DNA of 64,000 nucleotides, from assembly GCA_964453655.1 (NCBI GenBank), contig CAYVSP010000001.1, forward strand, positions 1 to 64,000, given 5' to 3'. This document shows, in pieces, positions 7,947-16,663 of the stretch (position 1 is its first letter; each line of letters starts with the position of its first letter). A program made the translations under genes and the position numbers. The notes below the pieces were generated by a model that was given only the letters and a program-made list of their open reading frames with translations, did no database searches and was not told the DNA's origin. The stretch comes from CAYVSP01 sp964453655. GTDB taxonomy: Bacteria; Patescibacteriota; Saccharimonadia; Saccharimonadales; CAYVSP01.

Positions 7947-8585
7947 ATGGCTGTCCCTTTGGCGCAAGTCGGACTAGTTCACGGCTCTGGCTTTGAACTA
8001 GCATATAATATACCAGTTATTTCTTACGGTTCTCGTTACAATGCAGACAGGGCCGCAGAATTACTTTTAGCTGGAAGCATTGACAAGGTAATATGCAGCG
8101 GGCGAGGGCCGGTGTATGGCGAAGATTATCCTGTAACCGAAGCCAAGCTTATGGCGGACTATCTAGTGGCTCAGGACGTTGACCACAACAAAATTGTTGT
8201 TGAAGATACTTCTACATCATCTGTGGCAAACTGGGCATATTCAGTACCAATAATCCAATCACTAGAAGCAACAAGGGTCCTTGGGATAGCGGCAAAACTC
8301 TGTGTTCCTCGTATGCAAAAGATTGGCGATTTTGTAGCCTTTAGAAGCGGATTTGATGTGGTTGGTTATGTCCCTTCGGCAGAGAGTAGTAGACCTAAAG
8401 GCTTTATACGTGAACTACTCGTGGGAGAAGTAACTCGACGATTCCTGGCTGACAACCTGAATACTTCTGTTGATGGGCTTGGGAAAGCCTATGAGGAATA
8501 CAAAGCACAAATTGGCATTGCAGGATTAAATTTAGCTACTGCAAAGAGATTTATTCATCGTTATTCAGCGCCTCCCAGCAGATAG
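7947..8585 (+). CDS. DUF218 / YdcF-like protein
   Basis: 212 aa resembling the DUF218 (ElyC/SanA/YdcF) family. It has a dinucleotide-fold-like start with YNADRAAELLLAG near 33-45, VICSGRGPVYGEDYPVTEA near 49-67, MADYLVAQDV, and the VVEDTSTSSVANW segment near 86-98 that is the family hallmark (E-x-S-T-x-N). Unlike ElyC/SanA it has no N-terminal membrane helix, so it is probably cytoplasmic like YdcF, which binds S-adenosylmethionine. TAATAT (7935-7940) ends 6 nt before the ATG, suggesting a leaderless mRNA. Confidence 0.7.
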   Translation: MAVPLAQVGLVHGSGFELAYNIPVISYGSRYNADRAAELLLAGSIDKVICSGRGPVYGEDYPVTEAKLMADYLVAQDVDHNKIVVEDTSTSSVANWAYSVPIIQSLEATRVLGIAAKLCVPRMQKIGDFVAFRSGFDVVGYVPSAESSRPKGFIRELLVGEVTRRFLADNLNTSVDGLGKAYEEYKAQIGIAGLNLATAKRFIHRYSAPPSR

Positions 8586-8622
8586 CTAGGAATCTATCCT
8601 GGAGTAGTTACTCAGATGCGCT

Positions 8623-10092
8623 TTACTTAATAACGTATCTTCGACCGAGGCGCTTGACCTTGGCAACCTTTACAGTTTTTGGCGAATCACCCGCAGCGCT
8701 TAGCATTTCTTCCCTAATTTCTTGTAAAAGTGATCCGTCTTTCTTGAGAGCAGTCGTAGTTGCACCAGAAAGTACCGCATACTGCATGTATGGTAGCGCT
8801 TCCTCAATCCCTTGCTTGCCAATAACTTGTCTGGCCGTTTCGACAGCCCGCTTGCCGCCCACTTTAGTAGCTGAGGATGCAATAAACTCGACTGTATCTT
8901 TATAAAAAGACCGCTTCTTCACAGTGCTCTCGGCAAAGCCAAAGTCAATCAACCAAGGCAGGTTAGTTTTATTCTCCACCATAACATTGGCAGTCCTTAA
9001 GTCTTTATGAATAATCCGGGCAGCGTGTAGCTTTGCTATCTGCTGCCAGCAATCCTTCAGCAATTTATCGGTAATTAGCTTCTTGTCCATTTTATCTAAA
9101 CCAACGGCATCCAGCCGTTTGCTAGCCATCGCATATGAACTCGTGCCAACGTTAAATACACCGATCATGTCCGGAACACGTACACCCGCCAACTGTTTGG
9201 CCAGAATTGTCAGGTAAGCCTCGTGCTCAATGGTACGTTTTGGGGTTAAGGACGGCACCTCGTCTTCCAGCCTGCGATACTGTAAACGACGAATTAATTT
9301 AAACAACCAGTCAGCCGCATTATTGTCTTTATTAAATACTTTAACGAAAATAAGGCCGCCATCATATTTACCAAAAAACGGCACCGAGCCACGGGCATCA
9401 ACCGAAGCCAGCTTGAGGGTCAGCCCTGTCATGCCACTATCTTGCAGCCTTCGGGTCAATTTTTTCACGCTAATAGGGTGGTAAATTGAACCAAGCATTA
9501 AATTAACAGCGCTATAGCAAAAAAGTCCAACCGCATAACCGGCAACTACATCTACCGGAAGGCAGATCCCCAAATACATATTTGAAAGCCCAACCAAAAA
9601 GATTGCTAACAGCAGCCAGCGACGCATAGAACGCGGAGTATACAGCGCCAGCACTAGCCCTGTAGCTGTCGCGGTGGCCATCAAAGCCGAAGGAAAGCCT
9701 GTCCAGCTTACCTGAACACGTGGTACAACGTAGTTGAGCATATTCTGCGGCTGAGCCCGTAAATCCCAATTTTTAAGCAATAAGGCGAGAGCATCTGCTG
9801 TAATTGCGGCAGTGGATAACCTGATAGTAATATCAACGCGTTTACGTGCTAAGAAATAAATGCTTATTAGTATGGCAAAAAAGACTGTACCAAATGCAGA
9901 GATAACTACGAAAAACGGTTTGATTAGATCACCTAGTTTGTATAGCAAGTCAAAGAAGGCTTGCTCAACAGGTCCGACGTTCGAACGTGAAGCAACCAAC
10001 GCGCACAACAAAAAAAGAAGAATTGCGCCCACAGCATAAAACACATAAATGGGGTTCTTGGCATACACCACCCGCTTTTTGGCGCTACTCAT
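8623..10092 (-). CDS. Degenerate PAP2 membrane domain fused to a protein-kinase-like domain
   Basis: 489 aa. Residues 1-205 form a six-helix PAP2-like module whose catalytic motifs are altered: KNWDLRAQP (KX6RP lacks the RP pair), FPSALM where PSGH is expected (His lost), and SNMYLGICLPVD where SRX5HX3D is expected (Arg and His lost). Residues about 230-420 form a cytoplasmic kinase-like fold of the RIO/WaaP/ABC1 type, with a Lys in FVKVF, HKDLRTANV at 362-370 and IDFG at 382-385, all apparently intact. A GATACT box lies 8 nt before the ATG. It probably senses or phosphorylates a lipid-linked or small-molecule substrate; substrate unknown. Confidence 0.75.
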   Translation of the reverse strand: MSSAKKRVVYAKNPIYVFYAVGAILLFLLCALVASRSNVGPVEQAFFDLLYKLGDLIKPFFVVISAFGTVFFAILISIYFLARKRVDITIRLSTAAITADALALLLKNWDLRAQPQNMLNYVVPRVQVSWTGFPSALMATATATGLVLALYTPRSMRRWLLLAIFLVGLSNMYLGICLPVDVVAGYAVGLFCYSAVNLMLGSIYHPISVKKLTRRLQDSGMTGLTLKLASVDARGSVPFFGKYDGGLIFVKVFNKDNNAADWLFKLIRRLQYRRLEDEVPSLTPKRTIEHEAYLTILAKQLAGVRVPDMIGVFNVGTSSYAMASKRLDAVGLDKMDKKLITDKLLKDCWQQIAKLHAARIIHKDLRTANVMVENKTNLPWLIDFGFAESTVKKRSFYKDTVEFIASSATKVGGKRAVETARQVIGKQGIEEALPYMQYAVLSGATTTALKKDGSLLQEIREEMLSAAGDSPKTVKVAKVKRLGRRYVIK

Positions 10093-10210
10093 TACTAGTG
10101 AGTATCATCTGCTATGTATCATTAGTCAAGAGAGCACTTCAGTCCCTAAAGCTTCCTTGCTATAGTTAATTAAAGAGTATATAGTATATCAATAAATTAG
10201 TAGGTGTAGT

Positions 10211-11038
10211 TTGAGCGAACGAGGCCCAGATTATTTAATAAATAGCAAAAGCAAGCGTGGACTGGATATTGTAGGAGGTACAATTATTGCGCTAGCCTTT
10301 GCCTTACCAGCCTTTGCCACTGGAGCTGTTGTTGCAGCCGAGCATGGGCCCCGTAATTTGTTTTTCAAGCAGCGCCGACGTAGCAACAGAGACGAAACCG
10401 TTATTGTTAGAAAATTTAAAACAGTAAAAAATTCCGTTGATGACATTTCTATAAAAGATCTCCCCGGCCTACTTAAGGAGTACTTAGCAAACGGTATTGC
10501 AGACATACCACAGCTCATAGATAACGGTACTTTTGACGAAATACTAGAAGAAGTAGCTGCTTTAGAGCAGCGAGGCTTAATACAGGCAGGAAGTTCTACG
10601 ATAGATAACTTTATCCGAATTTCAGCCCTGGATGAATCACCCCAAATTCTTTCAGTTTTAAGCGGTGCGACTTCCTTAACCGGACCGCGCCTAATAACAG
10701 ACGGTTCATTAGAATCTAGAATGCGTGCTGCACCGAGTCTATTCAATGACTGGTACACTGGTGTTTACGAACCGCTTAAAAAAGGCTGGGTTAGTCCGGG
10801 GGGTAATTGGTACCATAGTCTCGGCTCATCGCATGATCTTACCGGACAACAAATTGAAATTGGTGTTATGGAACGTGATCTTGCCTGGGTCCCAGATGCT
10901 ACACTAGCGTATGATTTGCGTTTACTAGCAGAAGCACCCGTAGACATAATCAGCGGGCTTCGGAACCATCTTTGGAGTGTACGTCAACACCAGGCTGCCG
11001 TTGAAGCTAGAACGCACTCACCTAGTCCAGCTTACTAA
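10211..11038 (+). CDS. Divergent bacterial sugar transferase (WcaJ/PglC-like)
   Basis: 275 aa from TTG 10211 (AGGTG upstream). It shows the polyprenyl-phosphate sugar-1-phosphate transferase pattern: KRGLDIVGG followed by one hydrophobic re-entrant helix (18-38), FKQRRRSNRDE, VRKFKTVKN, ISALDESPQILSVLSG and SLTGPRL. In the family the D-E pair of ALDESPQ is catalytic. It would begin a lipid-linked glycan at the cytoplasmic membrane face. Sequence after residue 180 is unlike typical members, and conservation is low (FKTVKN instead of KFRTM), so the donor sugar cannot be named. Confidence 0.75.
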   Translation: MSERGPDYLINSKSKRGLDIVGGTIIALAFALPAFATGAVVAAEHGPRNLFFKQRRRSNRDETVIVRKFKTVKNSVDDISIKDLPGLLKEYLANGIADIPQLIDNGTFDEILEEVAALEQRGLIQAGSSTIDNFIRISALDESPQILSVLSGATSLTGPRLITDGSLESRMRAAPSLFNDWYTGVYEPLKKGWVSPGGNWYHSLGSSHDLTGQQIEIGVMERDLAWVPDATLAYDLRLLAEAPVDIISGLRNHLWSVRQHQAAVEARTHSPSPAY

Positions 11039-11040
11039 AC

Positions 11041-11065
11041 CCCAGTAGATATTAGCACTACTGGG
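11041..11065. terminator. Convergent hairpin between sugar transferase and cyo genes
   Basis: CCCAGTAG/CTACTGGG, 8 bp, 9-nt loop. It overlaps the stop of the CyoD fusion gene. There is no T-tract on either side, so termination would be weak or factor-assisted. Confidence 0.5.
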
Positions 11066-11750
11066 CAACCGTAAAGTAACCAGCTAAAGCCGGGTTAAGA
11101 TGATCATGGAACTGATACGAACCTGCCTGGTTAAGGGTTATCGTATTATTTTTACCCTTTTTTACCTGTAATTCACTCTCCCCCGCATAATTTTCATGCT
11201 CAGGGTGAGAACCAAAAGCAATGTCGTGCAGAATTTTATCCTGACTGATGAAAGTAAGCGTGTCACAAAGCTGCGCTCGGGTATGAAGAGGGCTTACGCT
11301 GCTGCTGGTGATAATAACTTGATGATTAGCATGAACTGACTGGCAAGCGCCAGTCTTCTTGCCGTCTACTTGAGAAATTCCCTCCGACTCTGCGAGGTTA
11401 GTCGTCACTTCTGATGGCGTCATATTATAGTGAAGGTGATTAATGATAAAAATAGAGCCGCTTATGACCACTAGAATAATGCCGACTGTGGCAACGAAAA
11501 ATACTACGTTATAAAGTGGCTTTGGACCTCGCCCTAAATGCAAGAAGAAGAATATTTGAATTATCATTTGTAAAACGGCAAAGCCAAGAATTAGCGTTGA
11601 CAGTGAAATGCTCGAAATCGAATTATTGACTACCAAGTAATAAGGCACGAGCGTAAACACTACAGATAAGAGGAAGCCAATGGCATAGAACACTGCCTCG
11701 CCATGCTTTTTATTAGTTTTATTGTCGGTAGAGTTTGTTGCTTTATTCAT
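11058..11750 (-). CDS. cyoD: Cytochrome bo quinol oxidase subunit IV fused to cupredoxin-like domain
   Basis: 230 aa starting at ATG 11750, which overlaps the cyoC stop (ATGA). Residues 15-102 are a typical three-helix CyoD, with the FFFLHLG motif near 68-74. E. coli CyoD ends at about 109 aa; here about 120 more residues follow. The last 75 resemble a cupredoxin: TLTFISQDKILHDIAF, then YQFHDHLNPALAGYFTV at the C-terminus. The usual type-1 copper Cys, His and Met of that loop are Asp, Asn and Leu, but H215 and H217 could bind metal differently. CyoD's C-terminus faces outside, so this domain would be extracellular. Confidence 0.85.
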   Translation of the reverse strand: MNKATNSTDNKTNKKHGEAVFYAIGFLLSVVFTLVPYYLVVNNSISSISLSTLILGFAVLQMIIQIFFFLHLGRGPKPLYNVVFFVATVGIILVVISGSIFIINHLHYNMTPSEVTTNLAESEGISQVDGKKTGACQSVHANHQVIITSSSVSPLHTRAQLCDTLTFISQDKILHDIAFGSHPEHENYAGESELQVKKGKNNTITLNQAGSYQFHDHLNPALAGYFTVAQ

Positions 11751-12334
11751 GTAAGGGCCATTAAGTACACGACTGTAAAGATAAATATCCAGACGATATC
11801 TAAGAAATGCCAATACAGACTTAGTGCAGTTAGTTTGCGCACCATATGCTCGCTAAGTCCTCTTTTTAAAATAAACACCATCATAGTTGCCATCCAGATA
11901 AGCCCAAAAAGAATGTGCAGGCCATGCGTACCGACCAACGTAAAGAAGGAGGACAAGAAGGCGCTGGTTTGTGGGGTATGGCCTTCATGAATAAACTTAG
12001 AGAATTCAGTCACCTCCAAAACAAAGAAAGTCAGACCCATAATAAAGGTCAGGCCGAACCAGGCAAGTACTTGTGCTTTTTTGCCTTGTCTGGCGGCTAT
12101 CATACCGATTCCACAAGTCAAACTACTAGTAAGTAGAAGGAGCGTTTCGCCCAAAGCTAGTGGCAGGCTAAAGATTTCACGGCCTGATGGTCCGCCAGCC
12201 GTATTACCGTGTAACACCGCATAGACAGCAAATAGAACTGTAAACATTAGTAAATCAGTCATTAAGTATACCCAGAAGCCAAACATCGCTCGTTCAACGG
12301 CAGCTTCTTGGTGTGCAGTTTCGCTTTCGGCCAT
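11747..12334 (-). CDS. cyoC: Cytochrome bo quinol oxidase subunit III
   Basis: 195 aa, five transmembrane helices. ATG 12334 overlaps the cyoB stop as TAATG; an upstream ATG at 12367 would overlap cyoB by 34 nt and is less likely. Family features are FGFWVYLMTDLLMF, a Glu-containing helix (VLEVTEFSKF), THGLHILFGLIW and the C-terminal LYWHFLDIVWIFIF. Length is close to the E. coli protein (204 aa). It stabilises the oxidase core. Confidence 0.95.
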   Translation of the reverse strand: MAESETAHQEAAVERAMFGFWVYLMTDLLMFTVLFAVYAVLHGNTAGGPSGREIFSLPLALGETLLLLTSSLTCGIGMIAARQGKKAQVLAWFGLTFIMGLTFFVLEVTEFSKFIHEGHTPQTSAFLSSFFTLVGTHGLHILFGLIWMATMMVFILKRGLSEHMVRKLTALSLYWHFLDIVWIFIFTVVYLMALT

Positions 12335-14409
12335 TATTTCCGTCTCATTACTTTTTTCTTTGCCCACATAACCACAATATAGACAAAATCCTTTAGGCCC
12401 ATGTCTTGGCTGGTATCTAAGTTGCTGCTTTGCGGTGCAGTAGTTTTTTGCATTGCATCATTCTCGAGCCTCTCCACCTCATCGGCCGTAAGGGTATACT
12501 CAGTCTTTTCGCTAAAAGTCCGGCCGATCACACAAACAATGATGGCTAGTAAGGATACAATAATTAGCCAAGCGATATTCCAAACAAAACCGAATCCAGC
12601 CAGAAAGGCAAAACCGGCAATGTATATGCCTGAAGCTGTGCTCTTAGGCATATGGATATTTTCATAATGCGGCGTGGACTCAGCGGGCTGCTTTTTCATT
12701 TCCCAGTACGAATCGCGCGAAGTAAGGTTAGGAATAGATGAAAAGTTGTAGGCTGACGGCGGCGAAGCAGTCGCCCACTCCAAGGTGCGGCCATCCCAGG
12801 GGTCATTACTGGTAAGCAGTTGTTTCCTTTGGATAATGCTAGCCACAATTTGCACAATTTGAAGAATTAGGCCTAGCATAATAACCAGCCCTCCAATAAA
12901 CGACATAATAAATAATGGCTGCCAACCTGTTGATGAGTCGTAGTGGTTGAGACGGCGCGTCGCCCCCATAATTCCCAGTACGTAAAGTGGCGTAAAGGCC
13001 ATCAGGAATCCAATCAGCCAGCTCCAAAAGGCATAACGGCCAATCCTCTCATTGAGTCTAAAGCCAGCAATTTTGGGAAACCAGTAAGACAAGCCGGCAA
13101 ATATACCAAACAGGACGCCGCCTACGACCATGGTGTGGAAATGAGCTACAAGGAATAAACTGTTGTGCAACTGGAAATCAGCCGGTGGCACGGCCAATAA
13201 CACGCCGGACATTCCGCCGACAGCAAATAGACCCACAAATCCCAAGAACCAGAGCATTGGCGTAGTGAACCTTATACTACCTTTGTACATAGTGGCAATC
13301 CAAGTAAACACCAATACGCTCGTTGGTATTGAAATTATCATCGTCATCAGTCCAAAAAAGGCATTTACATCCCCGCCGGCCCCCATAGTAAAGAAGTGGT
13401 GTAGCCAGACTGAAAGGGCCAGTGCCGAGACGCCAATCATACCTAACACATTGGCGCCATAGCTGGCAATCCGTTTCCGGCTAAAGACTGACACTATTTC
13501 GGAAAATATGCCAAATGCCGGCACCATTATGATATACACCTCTGGATGTCCCCACATCCAGATCAGATTGGTATACATCATCGGATCCCCTCCACCGGTA
13601 GTCGTAAAAAAGTGCGTACCAATAGATCGATCAAGAAACAACAATAGCAATGTGGCAGTTAAGAGGGGAAATACCGTTACGGCCATTATCATGCTGCACA
13701 ATGACCCCCACGTAAACAACGCCATGTTTTTTAGCTTCATGCCGGGTGCCCGCATCTTGAGTATAGTCATAATAAAGTTGATGGCACCAAGCGTTGTGCC
13801 TACACCAGAAATCTGCAGACTCCATATCATATAATCAACACCCGTGCCGGGGCTAAATTCCCGTCCGCTCAAGGGGGCAACCGCCAGCCAGCCAGTCGCC
13901 GCATACTTTCCGCCTAACACAAAAAACATGTTTACTAAAATTACGCCAGCGACGTACAGCCAAAACCCCAAGGTGTTTAGAAAAGGCGAAGCCAGGTCAC
14001 GCGCCCCTATTTGTAGAGGCACAATATAGTTTATGAGCCCGAAAATAAAACCCATGGCCACAAAGAAAACCATAATATTGCCATGGGCCGTAAAGATTTG
14101 CTGAAAATGGTCGGCTGATAGAAATCCTTGCGAGGACCCAGACGACAACGCTTGTTGAAGCCAGATCATAAGTGCATCAAGAATACCGCGCACTAACATG
14201 AACCCAGCCACTATAAAGTACATAATCCCAATTCGCTTTGGATCAACTGAGGTCAGCCATTCATTCCATAGCCATTTCCAGCGATGTAAACGAGTAAGAA
14301 CCACAATTGCAGATATGCCAATCAATAAGAAGGTTAGAGTTCCGCCCAGAGTAAACCACTCGTGCGGCAATGCTTGCCAACTTAATTTGCCTATAAGTGC
14401 TTCTTTCAT
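12334..14409 (-). CDS. cyoB: Cytochrome bo quinol oxidase subunit I
   Basis: 691 aa heme-copper oxidase of the A1 type. Quinol-site residues are present (R74, D78, H101, Q104), as are heme ligand H109, D-channel N127/D138/N145, E290 and the cross-linked His-Tyr pair in HPEVY (288-292), CuB His337-His338 and AHFH of the heme o3/b ligands. The K-channel lysine (E. coli K362) is replaced by leucine: IPTSVLVFTW here versus IPTGVKIFNW. It reduces O2 to water using quinol while pumping protons. It overlaps cyoA by 4 nt and cyoC by 1 nt. Confidence 0.97.
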   Translation of the reverse strand: MKEALIGKLSWQALPHEWFTLGGTLTFLLIGISAIVVLTRLHRWKWLWNEWLTSVDPKRIGIMYFIVAGFMLVRGILDALMIWLQQALSSGSSQGFLSADHFQQIFTAHGNIMVFFVAMGFIFGLINYIVPLQIGARDLASPFLNTLGFWLYVAGVILVNMFFVLGGKYAATGWLAVAPLSGREFSPGTGVDYMIWSLQISGVGTTLGAINFIMTILKMRAPGMKLKNMALFTWGSLCSMIMAVTVFPLLTATLLLLFLDRSIGTHFFTTTGGGDPMMYTNLIWMWGHPEVYIIMVPAFGIFSEIVSVFSRKRIASYGANVLGMIGVSALALSVWLHHFFTMGAGGDVNAFFGLMTMIISIPTSVLVFTWIATMYKGSIRFTTPMLWFLGFVGLFAVGGMSGVLLAVPPADFQLHNSLFLVAHFHTMVVGGVLFGIFAGLSYWFPKIAGFRLNERIGRYAFWSWLIGFLMAFTPLYVLGIMGATRRLNHYDSSTGWQPLFIMSFIGGLVIMLGLILQIVQIVASIIQRKQLLTSNDPWDGRTLEWATASPPSAYNFSSIPNLTSRDSYWEMKKQPAESTPHYENIHMPKSTASGIYIAGFAFLAGFGFVWNIAWLIIVSLLAIIVCVIGRTFSEKTEYTLTADEVERLENDAMQKTTAPQSSNLDTSQDMGLKDFVYIVVMWAKKKVMRRK

Positions 14410-15320
14410 TGCTGCTCCGTAATGTGATGATGGGAGTAGGCATACTTGGCAAGTACTTTATTATAGAGGTCCGATTCAGATAAGGAGTAGTAAGACTCGG
14501 GATTATTTTGACTTGGTAAAAGCAACTTTTTATATGCAGCGTCTTGTAGTGAGTCGGAGGACTGTGCATCCTGAACCCAAAGCTCAAATTCTTCTTCTGA
14601 ACTGGCACGGGCTGTAAACTTCATGCCGGCAAACCCGACGCCGTTTATTTCAGCTGAGCGGCCTGTGTAGTTTCCTTCGGTATCAGCTAAAAGATTCAGT
14701 TGGTTAGAGTGCCCGGTCATAGCATATAGCTGGCCGCCCCAATGTGGAATCCAGAACGAACTCATCGGCGCCTCATCAGCCGTTAAATCAAAGTGTACTG
14801 GGGTGCCAGTGGGAATTTGAACAAAGTTGACTGAAGCAATATGTTGCTCAGGGTAGATGAATAACCATTTCCAGCGCAAAGCAATTACTTGAACAGTGAG
14901 CGGTTGTACATCGGAGACAATCTGTTTATGCGGATCAAGCTTGTGGGCCGCTGGCCACATGGCGTGAACCAAAACGAACACAAAAATACTTGGGATTGCC
15001 CATAATATAAACAAAAAGAATTTGCCGACATGAGAATCCGGATCATAGGTAGCATTTTTATTAGTCTCTCTGTATTTCCATGCAAAAAAGTAAAATAAAA
15101 GAAGCGTCGGCACAGCCAGAATCAGCATAATTCCTACTGAGAAAATCATCAGCTTAAACTGCTCGTGAGCTATCAACCCTTTAGGACTAAATAAGGCAAC
15201 GTCATTGCCGCGCAACAATAAGGTAATGACTATCCCAAGACACGCCAGTCCTAAAAGAACAAGCCAAATGACTACCCCAGGGCTAAATCTAAATTCTTTC
15301 TTATTTTTTGCCATTCCCAC
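14406..15320 (-). CDS. cyoA: Cytochrome bo quinol oxidase subunit II
   Basis: 304 aa from GTG 15320, with another possible ATG at 15314. It has two or three N-terminal membrane helices, then an extracellular cupredoxin-like domain. The CuA ligands are absent (SAEINGVGFAGM where cytochrome c oxidases have CxExCxxxHxxM), as expected of a quinol oxidase. LRWKWLFIYPEQ and MSSFWIPHWGGQLYAMTG are typical CyoA segments. A TATAAT box (15329-15334) 8 nt before the GTG is the promoter of the cyoABCD operon and suggests a leaderless start. No lipobox cysteine is seen, unlike E. coli CyoA. Confidence 0.95.
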   Translation of the reverse strand: MGMAKNKKEFRFSPGVVIWLVLLGLACLGIVITLLLRGNDVALFSPKGLIAHEQFKLMIFSVGIMLILAVPTLLLFYFFAWKYRETNKNATYDPDSHVGKFFLFILWAIPSIFVFVLVHAMWPAAHKLDPHKQIVSDVQPLTVQVIALRWKWLFIYPEQHIASVNFVQIPTGTPVHFDLTADEAPMSSFWIPHWGGQLYAMTGHSNQLNLLADTEGNYTGRSAEINGVGFAGMKFTARASSEEEFELWVQDAQSSDSLQDAAYKKLLLPSQNNPESYYSLSESDLYNKVLAKYAYSHHHITEQQ

Positions 15321-15429
15321 ACTTTGTTATTATACGTAACCAGTATACGATAAATTAATGACGAAAACCTCGAGTCTGATCAATGATAAACCTCTATATA
15401 TTTACTTGCGAGTAAGGTCTTAGCTGTTA

Positions 15430-16299
15430 ATGGCAAAAGATTCTACATTTAAACTTTACTATCGTCTTACCAAACCCGGCATTATTTATGGAAATCTTTT
15501 TACGGCCACGGCTGGCTTCCTATTGGCTTCAAAATGGCATATTAATTGGGGTTTGCTGTTAGCTACCTTGCTTGGGATTAGCTTAATTATTGCTTCGGCC
15601 TGCGTCTTTAACAACTATATAGACCGAGAAATTGACGCGCAAATGGTCCGCACCAAAGAACGTGCATTGGCAAGCGGCAAGATTCAAGCCTCACATGCGC
15701 TATTATTTGCTACCATCTTAGGGATAGTAGGCCTCAGTGTGGTTATCCTCCGAGTGAATATGCTGACCGCGTTAATAGGTTTTATTGCGTTTGTTGACTA
15801 TGTAGTTTTATATGGTTTTGCAAAACGACGGTCAGTACACGGCACGCTCGTGGGTAGCATAGCTGGCGCAATGCCCCCAGTGGCAGGCTATACAGCAGTC
15901 ACCAATAATTTTGACACGGCGGCACTAATCCTGTTTCTTATCATGGTCTGTTGGCAAATGCCGCATTTCTATTCCATTGCTATGTACCGCTTCAAAGACT
16001 ATAAGCGTGCCGGGTTACCCGTATTGCCCGTTAAAAAAGGTATGCGCCACACTAAGCTGCAAATTTTAGCTTATATCGTCGCCTTCACTGTTTTTTCAAC
16101 TAGTCTTACTTTCTTTGGCTACACCGGATATAGCTATCTGAGTGTGCTGCTAGTCCTAGGCTTACTTTGGTTCAAGAAGGGCAGCGCAACTTTTCATAAT
16201 ACCGAAGATAGCGCGTGGGGACGTCGTATGTTTCTCTTCTCCTTAACCGTGATGATGGTGATGAGTTGTGCAATTGCTATTGGCGGCACTTTACCATAG
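15430..16299 (+). CDS. cyoE: Protoheme IX farnesyltransferase (heme O synthase)
   Basis: 289 aa UbiA-family prenyltransferase with nine or so helices. The Asp-rich motif NNYIDREIDAQMVRT and the second loop YGFAKRRSVHGTLVGS are intact, as is GAMPPVAGY. It farnesylates heme B to heme O, the cofactor of the adjacent oxidase. It is divergent from cyoABCD, sharing a 109-bp intergenic region. No ctaA (heme A synthase) is nearby, consistent with a bo3-type enzyme. Confidence 0.95.
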   Translation: MAKDSTFKLYYRLTKPGIIYGNLFTATAGFLLASKWHINWGLLLATLLGISLIIASACVFNNYIDREIDAQMVRTKERALASGKIQASHALLFATILGIVGLSVVILRVNMLTALIGFIAFVDYVVLYGFAKRRSVHGTLVGSIAGAMPPVAGYTAVTNNFDTAALILFLIMVCWQMPHFYSIAMYRFKDYKRAGLPVLPVKKGMRHTKLQILAYIVAFTVFSTSLTFFGYTGYSYLSVLLVLGLLWFKKGSATFHNTEDSAWGRRMFLFSLTVMMVMSCAIAIGGTLP

Positions 16300-16316
16300 G
16301 GCTTATACTTTTTAGC

Positions 16317-16574
16317 ATGGTATTGATTCTGCATGTATCAGTAGCTCTGGCCGGCCTCGGCTTTAGTACTTTTACACTTTTTGCCCCTACGATCTCACGA
16401 ATTTGGACCGGATTATTTTTAATCTGGGCAGCAGTATTATCAGGCCTATATCTTGCAGTTACCAGTCACTCTGGTATGTTAGACGTCTGCCTTAGTGGAT
16501 TATGTTACATCGGGATCACAGCTACTCTGCTACTTTTTGCCCGATATAGGCTTTCAGTTCGAACTACGTCTTAA
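16317..16574 (+). CDS. Small three-helix membrane protein next to cyoE
   Basis: 85 aa from ATG 16317, with TATACT (16304-16309) exactly 7 nt upstream, giving a leaderless start 17 nt after cyoE. Almost entirely hydrophobic: helices at about 2-21, 25-43 and 52-72. An upstream in-frame ATG inside cyoE (16215) is unlikely. No family is recognised; its location suggests a link with the oxidase or membrane. Confidence 0.6.
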   Translation: MVLILHVSVALAGLGFSTFTLFAPTISRIWTGLFLIWAAVLSGLYLAVTSHSGMLDVCLSGLCYIGITATLLLFARYRLSVRTTS

Positions 16575-16663
16575 ACTCTATGTCGAACAATTAGCAGTAC
16601 GACTCATAGCTAGCTTGAAGCTTTCTTGTTTATAGGGGTGTCAATACATATACTGGTAATACT

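Noticed and set aside
8623..10092. Active PAP2 phosphatase call for the fusion protein
   Set aside because: The catalytic His of PSGH and the Arg/His of the third motif are missing.
14406..15320. Cytochrome c oxidase subunit II
   Set aside because: The CuA Cys ligands are absent and CyoB retains the quinol-site residues.
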